From contig CANIBQ010000045.1 in NCBI GenBank assembly GCA_947465645.1, positions 1-40,642 on the forward strand: 40,642 nt of DNA, in the 5' to 3' direction. A program made the position numbers and the translations under genes. Origin of the DNA: Acidobacteriota bacterium (GTDB lineage: Bacteria > Acidobacteriota > Vicinamibacteria > Vicinamibacterales > UBA2999). Positions 24,884 through 33,264 of this stretch are shown here, in pieces. Position 1 is the stretch's first letter, and the number at the start of each line of letters is the position of its first letter. The notes under the pieces are model-generated. The model searched no databases and was not told where the DNA came from. It saw only the letters and a list, made by a program, of their open reading frames with translations.

Positions 24884-25663
24884 GTGACGCTTCGCTCGGC
24901 CATCTCCACACCCGAAGGCAAACAACGATACGTCCGGCGGCTCTTTGCGACCATTGCCGACCGCTACGACTTCATCACGCGATTTCTCTCGTACGGACAG
25001 GACCGGCGGTGGAAGCGCCGGCTCATCGACCGCGCGCGGTTGACGAAGGCCGACCGCGTGCTGGATCTTGCGTGCGGCACGGGAGACCTGCTCTCTGCCG
25101 CCGCATCCCGCGCGCGGTCGGCGGTTGGCCTGGATCTCACGCATCGCATGCTGCAACTGGCTTCTGCCCGGCTGGCTGCTCGATGCGGCGCGGGCCTTTT
25201 CGGCCCGCGGTTGATCACCGGCGACATGCTCGCGCTTCCGTTCGGGACGTCCCGCTTCGACGTCGTGACGATTGGCTACGGTTTGAGGAACGTGCCCGAC
25301 ATCCAGCGTGCGATCGCCGAGATTCACCGCGTCCTTGCAGACGATGGACGAATGCTCTCGCTCGATTTCAACAAGCCCGCCAACGGACTCGTGCGCGCGG
25401 TGTACCTGGGGTACCTGACCATCGTCGGATCGGCGCTGGGCTTCGCGCTCCACGGCGACCCCCATACCTATCGCTATATTCCCGAGTCCATCCGTCTGTA
25501 TCCTGGGGCCGCAGGCGTCGCCCGGTTGCTCGAACGCCACGGATTTGCGGACGTCGAGGTCATTCCGCTGCTAGGTGGACTGATGACGATTCATGTGGCG
25601 ACGAAGCGTAACGACCACCGCCGAACGGTACACCGAGACATCGAGGCGCCGAGGCCTAAGTAG
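24884..25663 (+). CDS. ubiE: demethylmenaquinone/ubiquinone methyltransferase
   Basis: This 259-residue SAM-dependent methyltransferase (GTG start) matches the UbiE/MenG family. FATIADRYDFITRFLSYGQD is the N-terminal signature, VLDLACGTGDLL is SAM motif I, and VTIGYGLRNVPDIQRAI and GGLMTIHVATK are family regions. It would methylate demethylmenaquinone; menaquinone rather than ubiquinone is inferred because an MqnD-like gene is also present. Two oddities are visible. The segment CGAGLFGPR (about residues 101-109) is encoded by a palindrome shared with nagA. The last ~17 residues (NDHRRTVHRDIEAPRPK) run into an octamer repeat after the normal end of the family. Both look like repeat DNA tolerated in the coding sequence. 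Confidence 0.92.
   Translation: MTLRSAISTPEGKQRYVRRLFATIADRYDFITRFLSYGQDRRWKRRLIDRARLTKADRVLDLACGTGDLLSAAASRARSAVGLDLTHRMLQLASARLAARCGAGLFGPRLITGDMLALPFGTSRFDVVTIGYGLRNVPDIQRAIAEIHRVLADDGRMLSLDFNKPANGLVRAVYLGYLTIVGSALGFALHGDPHTYRYIPESIRLYPGAAGVARLLERHGFADVEVIPLLGGLMTIHVATKRNDHRRTVHRDIEAPRPK
25182..25209. repeat. palindromic element in ubiE, copy of the nagA element
   Basis: CGCGGGCC (25189-25196) and GGCCCGCG (25202-25209) flank a TTTTC loop and are preceded by GATGCGG (25182-25188). It matches 27 of 28 bases of 17451-17478. Here it is read in a different codon phase from nagA, so similarity is at DNA and not protein level. Confidence 0.85.
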
Positions 25664-25691
25664 TGTTCTCGGTGTCTCGGCGCCTCGGTGT
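25631..25691. terminator. octamer-repeat inverted element between convergent genes, likely bidirectional terminator
   Basis: The left side (25631-25654) is built of CACCGAG, ACATCGAG and GCGCCGAG units. The right side (25665-25691) is the complement of the same kind of units in a different order, giving an imperfect stem across ~10 bases. The element overlaps the last codons of ubiE and lies before the 3' end of the convergent gene at 25712. It is the only structure available to end both transcripts. Confidence 0.55.
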
Positions 25692-25711
25692 GTCGTCGGG
25701 TGTGGAGGTGC

Positions 25712-26146
25712 TTACTTTTCGAGCCAGGGTTCGAGCGCGTCGAGCAGGAACTCGAGCAGTTCGTCATCCGTGATGCCGTCGGGCGCGACGCCCGGCTTGA
25801 TTGGCCGTTCCTCGTCGAGCGTCCGCGAGCCGCGGCTGCGGCTGATGCGCGCGACGACCTGCGGGACATCACCCGTGTCGTCGAGGGCGAACTCGAGGTA
25901 GTCGTCGCGGCCGCGGTCTGACGCAAGCCTCAGTCCGCCGCCGGGCGTAAACACGGTAAACGCGTAGCCCTCGACCTTGAGCGCATTGGCGACCTGGCGC
26001 ACCAGCGGGGTCGCTACCTCATCGAGAAACGACGTGTACGCGCGTTCCGCCTCAGCCACACGCTGGCGACGCTGCTGGGAATGTTCGCGTGCACCGTCAA
26101 TCGCACGCCTCAATCGATTGCGAACCTGGGAGACTTCCACGGTCAT
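25712..26146 (-). CDS. conserved hypothetical protein
   Basis: This 144-residue protein has no family I recognise. The ATG at 26146 is chosen because a coiled-coil-like N-terminal helix starts there (VRNRLRRAIDGAREHSQQRRQRVAEAERAY). It is followed by a mixed alpha/beta part with VEGYAFTVFTPGGGLRLASD, YLEFALDDTGDVPQVVARIS and an acidic C-terminal helix ITDDELLEFLLDALEPWLEK. There is no signal peptide or membrane segment, so it is probably cytoplasmic. Codon use looks normal. It is divergent from the SIMPL-domain gene with 49 bases between starts and convergent with ubiE. Confidence 0.75.
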   Translation of the reverse strand: MTVEVSQVRNRLRRAIDGAREHSQQRRQRVAEAERAYTSFLDEVATPLVRQVANALKVEGYAFTVFTPGGGLRLASDRGRDDYLEFALDDTGDVPQVVARISRSRGSRTLDEERPIKPGVAPDGITDDELLEFLLDALEPWLEK

Positions 26147-26195
26147 AATTGTAGTCGTGCCCCAACTTCCTGCGCGCGGATGGCGTCGAAACTGT

Positions 26196-26897
26196 ATGAC
26201 TCGATTGATGCTCGCCCTGCTGCTCCTCACGCCAGCGCTCGCCACGGCACAGCAGGCCGCCGTGCGCGAAGAGCCGCTGGTCGTCACGTCGGGAGAAGGC
26301 ATCGTCCAGGCCGTGCCCGACCGCGCCTGGATCACCATCACCGCCGAATCGCGCGGCTCGAACCCGCGAGAGGCGCAGCGCCGCAACGCGGAGCTGATGA
26401 CTCCCGTGCAGGAGAAGCTGCGCGCCGCGGGCGTCCCCGCGGATGCCATCCGGACCGTCGGCTACGACCTTCAGCAGGAATGGGACTACGTCAAAGACCG
26501 CCGCGTCTCGCGCGGCTTCGTCGCGCGCAACACCATCGACGTGCGGGTCGATGCGATCGACCGCGTGGGCGAGCTGCTCGAGATCGCCGTCGGCACCGGC
26601 GCCACATCGGTTGGCGGAATTCGCTTCGATCTGAAAGACCGGGCAAAGCTCGAACGCGAGGCGCTGCGCCTCGCGGTGTCGGACGCACGGGCCAAGGCGG
26701 ACGCCGCAGCGGCGGGCGCGGGGCGCAGTGTCGACCGAATCCTGCGGATAGAAGAGCACGGCGTGCAGTCGCCGATCCCCCTGCCGAGGCCGATGATGCG
26801 CGAGGTCGCCCAGATGGCCGCCTCGGATGCGCCGCCGATTTCGGCCGGCCAGATGGAGTTGCGCGCGCAGGTGACCGTCACTGCCGTTCTCAAGTAA
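26196..26897 (+). CDS. SIMPL-domain (DUF541) periplasmic protein
   Basis: This protein has 233 residues with a signal peptide (MTRLMLALLLLTPALATAQQ, cleavage near Ala18-Gln19). The mature part is one SIMPL/DUF541 domain: LVVTSGEGIVQAVPDRAWIT at the start, NAELMTPVQEKLRAAGV and VGYDLQQEWDYV in the middle, and AKADAAAAGAGRSVDRIL near the end. The family includes the oxidative-stress protein YggE and BP26, whose exact function is unsettled. A GTG at 26157 could add 13 residues before the signal peptide; the ATG at 26196 gives the more normal signal peptide. It stands 12 bases before the glycosylase gene. Confidence 0.88.
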   Translation: MTRLMLALLLLTPALATAQQAAVREEPLVVTSGEGIVQAVPDRAWITITAESRGSNPREAQRRNAELMTPVQEKLRAAGVPADAIRTVGYDLQQEWDYVKDRRVSRGFVARNTIDVRVDAIDRVGELLEIAVGTGATSVGGIRFDLKDRAKLEREALRLAVSDARAKADAAAAGAGRSVDRILRIEEHGVQSPIPLPRPMMREVAQMAASDAPPISAGQMELRAQVTVTAVLK

Positions 26898-26909
26898 TCT
26901 TTCGTCCTT

Positions 26910-27530
26910 GTGATCGACTACGCCAAGGCGCGGCGGCTCCTGGCCAGGCGCGATCCGATTCTTCGCGACCTGATGCGCCGCCACGGCGCGTGCGGGTTGG
27001 CCAGGGCCCAGCACGCGGATCCGTTCGAGGCGCTCGTGCGCGCGATCATCTCGCAGCAGCTCTCCACGCGCGCCGCGGCGACGATCGCCGGGCGCTTCGA
27101 AGCCTTGTTCGATGGTCATCCGACACCTCCAGCGGTGGCGGCCGTCTCCGATGAGCGGCTGCGCGGGTGCGGCCTCAGCTCCCAGAAGCTCGCCTACATC
27201 CGCGACCTGTGCGTTCGCATCACGAATGGCTCGCTACCGCTCGATGCGCTCGGCCGCATGTCCGACGACGAGGTGATCGAGGCGTTGACGAAAGTCAAGG
27301 GGATCGGCCGCTGGACCGCCGAGATGTTTCTCATGTTTCGATTACATCGCCCCGACGTGCTGCCGGTCGGGGACCTCGGCATCGTCAAAGCCGTCCAGAA
27401 GGTGTACGGGCTACGCACGTCGCCGACAGCGGATCGACTGGTGCGCATCGGCGAGTCATGGCGTCCGTATCGCTCCGTTGCGTGCTGGTACTTGTGGGCG
27501 AGCCTTCAAAACGCCCCGCTGAAAGAGTGA
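26910..27530 (+). CDS. DNA-3-methyladenine glycosylase II-like (HhH-GPD)
   Basis: This 206-residue protein (GTG start) removes alkylated purines by family. DPFEALVRAIISQQLSTRAA (about 37-56) is the conserved helix of AlkA-type enzymes. LTKVKGIGRWTAEMFLMF is the helix-hairpin-helix with the G-I-G-R-W turn. DVLPVGDLGIVKAVQKVY contains the catalytic Asp. WRPYRSVACWYLW is the typical C-terminal signature. It lacks the N-terminal AlkA domain of E. coli, as do many short bacterial forms. It is probably in one transcript with the SIMPL gene and the following M16 protease, but no functional tie is visible. Confidence 0.9.
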   Translation: MIDYAKARRLLARRDPILRDLMRRHGACGLARAQHADPFEALVRAIISQQLSTRAAATIAGRFEALFDGHPTPPAVAAVSDERLRGCGLSSQKLAYIRDLCVRITNGSLPLDALGRMSDDEVIEALTKVKGIGRWTAEMFLMFRLHRPDVLPVGDLGIVKAVQKVYGLRTSPTADRLVRIGESWRPYRSVACWYLWASLQNAPLKE

Positions 27531-27536
27531 TGCATC

Positions 27537-30356
27537 ATGAATAGGCGCGTTTTTCCGGTAGCGTTGGTGTTGACGCTGGCCATCGCGGCGCTCACGACGG
27601 CGCTCGCGCAGAATCGACAGGCGCCCCGCGCCGCCGATATTCCGCGGCTGCCGTTCCAGACATTCACGCTCGACAACGGGCTCAAGGTCATCGTCAGCCA
27701 GGATCGGCGCCTGCCGCTGACCGCGGTGAACCTCTGGTATCACGTCGGACCGGCAAACGAGGAGCCGGGGCGCACCGGCTTCGCGCACCTGTTCGAGCAC
27801 CTGATGTTCCAGGGCTCCAAGCACACGCCTCCAGACTCGCATTTCGCGATGCTCGAAGCGGCCGGCGCCACCGACATCAACGGGACAACCGACTACGACC
27901 GCACCAACTACTTCGAGACGGTGCCCTCGAACCAGCTCGAGCTCGCCCTCTGGATCGAGTCCGACCGGATGGGATACCTGCTCGACACGGTCGATCAGGC
28001 GGCGCTCTCGAATCAGCAGGACGTCGTGCGCAACGAGCGGCGCCAGAGCGTGGAGAACCAGCCGTACGGCATTGCGGAAGAAGCCGTCGTCCAACTGCTC
28101 TATCCGAAGGGGCACCCGTACTACGCCAGCGTCATCGGCTCCCACGAGGACATCCAGGCCGTCAAGCTCGAAGACGTGAAGCAGTTCTTCAAGCGGTACT
28201 ACGCGCCCAACAACGCCAGCCTCGCCATCGTCGGCGACATCGATCCCGCGCAGGTCCGCCCGCTCGTCGAGAAGTACTTCGGGTCGCTGAAGCGCGGCGC
28301 ACCGGTGCCGCCGATCGAGGCGGAGACGCCGAAGATTACGTCAGAGCGCCGCAAGGTCGTCGAGGACCGCATCGAGCTGCCGCGCGTCTACATGGCGTGG
28401 CTGACCTCACCGATCTTCAGGCCTGGCGATGCGGATGCGGATATCGCCGCGGGCATCCTCGGCGGCGGACGGTCGAGCCGCCTGTACAAGAAGCTGGTCT
28501 ACGACAAGCAGATCGCGCAGGACGTGAACGTCGGGCAACAGTCGCTGATTCTGGGCTCGCAGTTCCAGATCCAGGCGACCGCGCGCCCCGGGCACACGCC
28601 GGAAGAGATCGAGGCCGCGATCAACGAGGAGCTGCAGGCCCTGCGCACCAACCCGCCGTCGGCGAGCGAGATCGAGCGGGCGCGCAACACGATCGAGACC
28701 CAGATCATTTCCCGCCTCGAGGGCCTCGGCGGATTTGGCGGCGTCGCCGATCGACTCAACCAGTACAATCACTTCCTCGGCTCGCCTGACTACCTCCAGA
28801 AGGACATCGAACGCTTTCGCGCGGTGACGCCGGCCAGCGTGCAGGCCTTCGCGCGCGACCAGCTTCAATCGAACACGCGCGTGGTCGTCTACGCGGTGCG
28901 GGGACAGCAGAGTCTTGGTGCGCCAGTACCGACGCCGACGACGGGACAGGCGACGCCGGGGCAGGGCGCGGAATCGGTCAACGCCGACGAGCCGTGGCGG
29001 AAGGAGATTCCGCCCGCCGGCGCGGCGCGTCCGTTGCAAGTGCCGACGCCGGAATCGGCGCAACTGTCGAACGGGCTGACGCTGATCCTCAGTACCCGCA
29101 AGGGACTTCCCGTGGTCGCCGCGAACCTGGTTGTCCGCACGGGCAGCGACGCCAATCCCGCGAACGCTCCAGGACTGGCCAGTTTCACCGCGGCGATGCT
29201 CGATGAAGGCACCGCCACGCGGAGCGCGCTGCAGATCGCCGACGAGGTGGCGCAGATCGGCGCGACCCTCACGGCCAACAGCTCCATGGACGCGTCGACG
29301 ATCTCGACCCGGGCGCTGACGAAGAATGTCGGCGCCGCGCTCGATCTGGTTGCCGATGTCGCGCTCCATCCCTCGTTCCCCGCCGACGAGATCGAGCGGC
29401 AGCGGGTCAATCGCCTCGGCCAGCTCGTGCAGCAGCGCGAGAATGCCAACGCGCTCGCGGCCAGGATTCTGGCGACCGTGTTGTACGGCGACGCGCATCC
29501 GTACGGCTACACCGAGGTCGGCACCGAGACGTCGGTGAAGGCGATGACGCGTGAAGGGATGATGGCGTTCTGGAGGCAGAACTTCGTGCCGAACAACGCC
29601 GCGCTCGTCGTCGCGGGCGACATGACGATGGCGGAGCTGCGCACGCTAGCGGAAAAGTCCTTCGGAAGCTGGCAGCGCGGGACGCCCGTGCGACCGGCGT
29701 TGACGACACCGAATACGGCGCCGGCGAGGGTGGTCATCGTCGATCGTCCGGGTGCGCCGCAGACGCAGGTGCGCGTCGTGGGCATCGGGGCTGCGCGATC
29801 GTCGCCCGACTTCCGGCCTCTGCAGGTCATGAACACGGCGCTGGGCGGTTTGTTTTCGAGCCGGATCAACATGAACCTGCGCGAGGCCCACGGCTATACG
29901 TACGGGGCGAGCTCTGGGTTCGTCTTCAGGAAGGCGCCAGGTCCGTTCCAGGTAGCGGCCGGTATCCGGACCGACGTCACGGCGCCGGCCGTGACGGAGA
30001 TCTTCAAGGAAATCCGCGGGATGGCCGATGCGCCGATGGGTGCCGACGAATTGAAACGCGCGAAAGACGCCCTGGCCAACTCCCTGCCCGGCGCGTTCGA
30101 GACGAGCGCGGACGCGGCCGCAAGCTACTCAAACGTCTATATTTACGACCTCGGGCTCGATTACTACGCGCGCTACGCCGAAGGCGTCAACGCGATTACT
30201 GCCGAGCAGGCGCTGGCGGCGGCCAGGAAGTATCTCGTTTCCGACCAGCTCATCGTCGTCGTCGTGGGCGACCGGGCGAAGATTGAACCCGAACTCAGGA
30301 AGCTGAATTTGGGGCCCGTTGAAATCCGCGATCCGGAAGGGAAGGCAATCAGTTAG
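27537..30356 (+). CDS. M16-family zinc metalloprotease, two-domain, exported
   Basis: This 939-residue protein has a signal peptide (first ~24 residues, cleaved after ALA). The N-terminal M16 domain has the inverted zinc motif HLFEH (His84, Glu87, His88 within GFAHLFEHLMFQGS) and the downstream Glu in NERRQSVENQPYG. The second half (about 500-930) repeats the fold without the zinc motif (FTAAMLDEGTATRS in its place), and has the substrate-binding EAHGYTYGASSGFVF. This is the usual active/inactive pairing of pitrilysin-type bacterial proteases. It is probably periplasmic, degrading peptides. A Pro/Thr/Gly linker (about 461-485) joins the halves. It is intact. Confidence 0.93.
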   Translation: MNRRVFPVALVLTLAIAALTTALAQNRQAPRAADIPRLPFQTFTLDNGLKVIVSQDRRLPLTAVNLWYHVGPANEEPGRTGFAHLFEHLMFQGSKHTPPDSHFAMLEAAGATDINGTTDYDRTNYFETVPSNQLELALWIESDRMGYLLDTVDQAALSNQQDVVRNERRQSVENQPYGIAEEAVVQLLYPKGHPYYASVIGSHEDIQAVKLEDVKQFFKRYYAPNNASLAIVGDIDPAQVRPLVEKYFGSLKRGAPVPPIEAETPKITSERRKVVEDRIELPRVYMAWLTSPIFRPGDADADIAAGILGGGRSSRLYKKLVYDKQIAQDVNVGQQSLILGSQFQIQATARPGHTPEEIEAAINEELQALRTNPPSASEIERARNTIETQIISRLEGLGGFGGVADRLNQYNHFLGSPDYLQKDIERFRAVTPASVQAFARDQLQSNTRVVVYAVRGQQSLGAPVPTPTTGQATPGQGAESVNADEPWRKEIPPAGAARPLQVPTPESAQLSNGLTLILSTRKGLPVVAANLVVRTGSDANPANAPGLASFTAAMLDEGTATRSALQIADEVAQIGATLTANSSMDASTISTRALTKNVGAALDLVADVALHPSFPADEIERQRVNRLGQLVQQRENANALAARILATVLYGDAHPYGYTEVGTETSVKAMTREGMMAFWRQNFVPNNAALVVAGDMTMAELRTLAEKSFGSWQRGTPVRPALTTPNTAPARVVIVDRPGAPQTQVRVVGIGAARSSPDFRPLQVMNTALGGLFSSRINMNLREAHGYTYGASSGFVFRKAPGPFQVAAGIRTDVTAPAVTEIFKEIRGMADAPMGADELKRAKDALANSLPGAFETSADAAASYSNVYIYDLGLDYYARYAEGVNAITAEQALAAARKYLVSDQLIVVVVGDRAKIEPELRKLNLGPVEIRDPEGKAIS

Positions 30357-30380
30357 AATCTAGGACTGGAACAGTCGGAC

Positions 30381-31316
30381 ATGCCAGTCGCGATCCCCGG
30401 TCTTCCCCGTCTCGCCAGCTCTATCGTCGACCTGATTGGGAATACACCACTGATCCGCCTGCCTCACTTCGAGGCCGGCCTGCGTAATGTCGAGCTGTAC
30501 GCGAAGGCCGAGTGGAGGAATCCCGGAGGCTCGGTGAAGGATCGTCCGGCCGCACGGATGATTGCCGATGGCGAGCGGTCTGGCGCGTTGACGCGCGACA
30601 AGATCATTCTCGACGCCACCTCAGGGAACACCGGGATCGCCTACGCCATGATCGGCGCGGCGCGCGGCTACCGCGTGCGGCTGTGTGTGCCGGAGAACGT
30701 CACGCCCGAGCGCAAGCGCATCCTGGACGCCTACGGTGCGGAGGTCGTCTTTACCGATCCGATGCAAGGCTCCGACGGCGCGATCATCCGCGCCAGGGCG
30801 ATGTTCGCCGCGGAACCGGACGTGTACTTCTACTCGGACCAGTACAGCAATCCGGGCAACTGGCGAGCGCATTACGACACCACGGCGCCAGAGATCATCG
30901 AGCAGACCGGCGGACGTCTGACGCACTTCGTCGCGGGCCTCGGGACGAGCGGCACCTTCGTCGGCACCGGCCGGCGTCTGCGCGAGTTCAATCCGGCCAT
31001 ACGGCTGGTGTCGGTGCAGCCCGATTCGCCGCTTCACGGCCTCGAAGGGCTGAAGCACATGGAAACGGCGATCGTTCCTGGCATCTACGATCCGACACTC
31101 GCCGACGAAGACGTCGGCGTCGCCACCGAGGAGGCGTTCGAGCTGACGCGGGAGCTCGCGCGCGGGGGACTGTTCGTCGGTATCTCGAGCGGCGGGAACC
31201 TCGCCGGCGCCTTGCGCGTCGCAAGAGGAGCGTCTGACGCCGTCGTCGTCGTGATCTTTCCCGACGGAGGAGAGAAGTATTTGTCCGAACGCTTCTGGGG
31301 CGAGGGGAAGCAGTAA
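30381..31316 (+). CDS. cysM: cysteine synthase, CysM type likely using a thiocarboxylated carrier
   Basis: This 311-residue PLP enzyme has LIGNTPLIRLP at the N-terminus, the PLP lysine K53 in GGSVKDRPA, LDATSGNTGIAYAMIG for the phosphate, and GISSGGNLAGAL near the end. KHMETAIVPGIYDP (about 219-232) resembles the corresponding region of mycobacterial CysM, which joins O-phosphoserine with sulfur delivered by the carrier CysO. The next two genes encode a Mec-like JAMM protease and a CysO-MoeZ fusion, so the same route is inferred here. Simple O-acetylserine sulfhydrylase activity is the alternative. The stop overlaps the next ATG by one base. Confidence 0.9.
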   Translation: MPVAIPGLPRLASSIVDLIGNTPLIRLPHFEAGLRNVELYAKAEWRNPGGSVKDRPAARMIADGERSGALTRDKIILDATSGNTGIAYAMIGAARGYRVRLCVPENVTPERKRILDAYGAEVVFTDPMQGSDGAIIRARAMFAAEPDVYFYSDQYSNPGNWRAHYDTTAPEIIEQTGGRLTHFVAGLGTSGTFVGTGRRLREFNPAIRLVSVQPDSPLHGLEGLKHMETAIVPGIYDPTLADEDVGVATEEAFELTRELARGGLFVGISSGGNLAGALRVARGASDAVVVVIFPDGGEKYLSERFWGEGKQ

Positions 31317-31765
31317 TGGCGATTACTCTGCCGGATGGGGTTGACCAGGCGATTCGCGCGCATGGCGTCGAAGCCTATCCCAACGAATGCTGCGGCGCGC
31401 TGATCGGCCGCGACGGCGTGGTGACGGCCACGTTCGCGCTGCCGAACACCACCGAAGAGGGTCCCCGCCGCCGCTTTCTGGTCCGGCCTCAGGATTACCG
31501 TGAAGCCGAGAAGCGCGCCAGCGAGATGGGGGCAGAGCTGCTCGGCTTTTACCATTCGCATCCCGATCATCCGGCCCGGCCGTCGCAGTACGATCTCGAT
31601 CACGCGTGGCCGTCTTTTTCGTACATCATCGTGTCGGTGCAGGCCGGGAAGCCCACCGACATGACTTCGTGGCGGCTCCAAGAGGACCGCTCAGCCTTCG
31701 ATCAGGAAGATCTCACTTATGCCGAACACGATTCACATTCCGACGCCGCTCCGACCGTTCACTGA
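31316..31765 (+). CDS. mec: JAMM/MPN metalloprotease, Mec-like
   Basis: This 149-residue single JAB1/MPN domain starts at the ATG overlapping the cysM stop. The zinc motif is complete: Glu in YPNECCGALIG and GFYHSHPDHPARPSQYDLDH, that is HSH followed by seven residues, Ser, two residues and Asp. In mycobacteria, Mec releases cysteine from the C-terminal Gly-Gly of the carrier CysO after CysM has attached it. The neighbours support that role. It might also cut the fused carrier downstream at its internal Gly-Gly (inference). The last 47 bases overlap the fused carrier gene in another frame. The C-terminal ~25 residues are not conserved. Confidence 0.9.
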   Translation: MAITLPDGVDQAIRAHGVEAYPNECCGALIGRDGVVTATFALPNTTEEGPRRRFLVRPQDYREAEKRASEMGAELLGFYHSHPDHPARPSQYDLDHAWPSFSYIIVSVQAGKPTDMTSWRLQEDRSAFDQEDLTYAEHDSHSDAAPTVH

Positions 31766-33182
31766 CAAGAAAGAATCGGTTGAGGTCAGCGGCGCCACCG
31801 TCGGCGACCTGCTCGCCGACCTGACGTCGCGGTACGACGGCCTGAAGAAGCATCTCTACGCCGAGGATGGACGGCTGCGGAACTTCGTCAACGTCTACCT
31901 GAATGACGAAGACATCCGCTACCTGCAGCGCGAGAAGACGCCGGTCAAGCCTGGCGATTCGCTCAGCATCGTCCCGTCGGTGGCAGGCGGCGCCCCTTCG
32001 GCCGTGGACATGGACACCGAATTGCCGACGCTGTCGCCGGACGAAATCAAGCGCTACAGCCGGCACCTGATCATGCCGGAGATGGGCATGGACGCCCAGC
32101 GCAAGATCAAGGCGGGCAGCGTCCTGTGCATCGGCGCCGGCGGCCTCGGCGCGCCTGCGGCGATGTACCTCGCCGCTGCCGGCATCGGCCGGCTCGGCAT
32201 CGTCGACTTCGACGTCGTCGACTTCAGCAATCTGCAGCGGCAGATCATCCATTTCACGCCCGACGTCGGGCGCACCAAGCTGGAATCCGCGAAGAGCAAG
32301 ATCAACGCGATGAACCCGCACGTGCAGGTGGAGACCTACGAGACGTCGCTGACGTCGCAGAACGCGCTCGAGCTGTTCAGCAAGTACGACGTCATCCTCG
32401 ACGGCACGGATAATTTTCCGACTCGTTATCTCGTCAACGACGCGTGCGTGCTGACCGGCAAGCCCAACGCCTACGGCAGCATCTTCCGTTTCGAGGGGCA
32501 GGCGTCGGTGTTCGGCACCAAGGACGGTCCGTGCTACCGCTGCCTGTATCCAGAGCCGCCGCCGCCCGGGCTCGTGCCGAGCTGCGCCGAGGGGGGCGTG
32601 CTGGGCGTGCTGCCGGGCATGATCGGGATCATCCAGGCTACCGAAGCGATCAAGCTGATCGTCGGCGTCGGCGAGCCGCTCATCGGCCGCTTCCTGATTT
32701 ACGACGCGCTCAAGATGAAATTCCGGGAGCTGAAGCTGCGGAAGGATCCTGATTGCCCGGTGTGCGGCACCCATCCGACCGTCACGAAGCTGATTGACTA
32801 CGAGCAGTTCTGCGGCATTCACCCCGAGCCGCAGGCCGCGCAGACCACGGGAGCTTCAGTGAACGAGTGGGAGATCATCTCGGTCGATCTCAAGCGCCAG
32901 ATGGATGCTGGCGGCACTCCGTTCATCCTCGACGTCCGCGAGCCCAACGAGTACCAGATCAACCGTATCGCCGGCTCGACGCTGATTCCGCTTGGCGAGC
33001 TGCCCCGGCGATACGCGGAACTGCCGCGGGACCGCGAGATCGTCGCGCTGTGCAAGATGGGCGGTCGCAGCGCCAAGGCGCAGGACTTCCTGAAGTCGGT
33101 CGGCTTTACGAAGGTCAAGAACCTGCGGGGCGGGATTCTGGAGTGGATCGACAAGGTCGACCAGACCCAGCCGAAGTATTGA
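31719..33182 (+). CDS. fused CysO (ThiS/MoaD-like) - MoeZ adenylyltransferase - rhodanese
   Basis: This 487-residue protein has three parts. Residues 1-91 are a ubiquitin-fold sulfur carrier similar to mycobacterial CysO (IHIPTPLRPFTDKKESVEVS, FVNVYLNDEDIRYL) ending in VAGG at 88-91. After a short linker, residues ~107-345 are a ThiF/MoeB E1-like domain with GAGGLGAPAAMYLAAAGIG, DGTDNFPTRYLVNDACV, zinc pairs CYRC and CPVC, and CAEGGVLGVLPG. Residues ~375-487 are a rhodanese with active Cys445 (ALCKMGGRSAK). Known analogues activate the carrier's C-terminal glycine and load sulfur. Here that glycine is internal and blocked, so cleavage or an unusual mechanism is needed. The ATG lies within mec, after GGAAGAT. 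Confidence 0.9.
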   Translation: MPNTIHIPTPLRPFTDKKESVEVSGATVGDLLADLTSRYDGLKKHLYAEDGRLRNFVNVYLNDEDIRYLQREKTPVKPGDSLSIVPSVAGGAPSAVDMDTELPTLSPDEIKRYSRHLIMPEMGMDAQRKIKAGSVLCIGAGGLGAPAAMYLAAAGIGRLGIVDFDVVDFSNLQRQIIHFTPDVGRTKLESAKSKINAMNPHVQVETYETSLTSQNALELFSKYDVILDGTDNFPTRYLVNDACVLTGKPNAYGSIFRFEGQASVFGTKDGPCYRCLYPEPPPPGLVPSCAEGGVLGVLPGMIGIIQATEAIKLIVGVGEPLIGRFLIYDALKMKFRELKLRKDPDCPVCGTHPTVTKLIDYEQFCGIHPEPQAAQTTGASVNEWEIISVDLKRQMDAGGTPFILDVREPNEYQINRIAGSTLIPLGELPRRYAELPRDREIVALCKMGGRSAKAQDFLKSVGFTKVKNLRGGILEWIDKVDQTQPKY

Positions 33183-33205
33183 ATTGCCGCGATATCCGAC
33201 AATTC

Positions 33206-33234
33206 TTGACCGGATTCCTCGGACCTCGTAAACT
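33206..33234 (+). promoter_or_regulatory. isc operon promoter with IscR type-1-like box
   Basis: TTGACC (33206-33211), 17 bases, then TAAACT (33229-33234) form a good sigma-70 promoter ~30 bases before iscR. The stretch TTGACC-N6-CTCGG (33206-33222) agrees with my recollection of the E. coli iscR type 1 site, also over the -35. Auto-repression by the cluster-bound regulator is therefore likely. The match to the published consensus was judged by eye. Confidence 0.65.
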
Positions 33235-33264
33235 ACGACACGAAAGGTCGGAGTTAGAACACCC

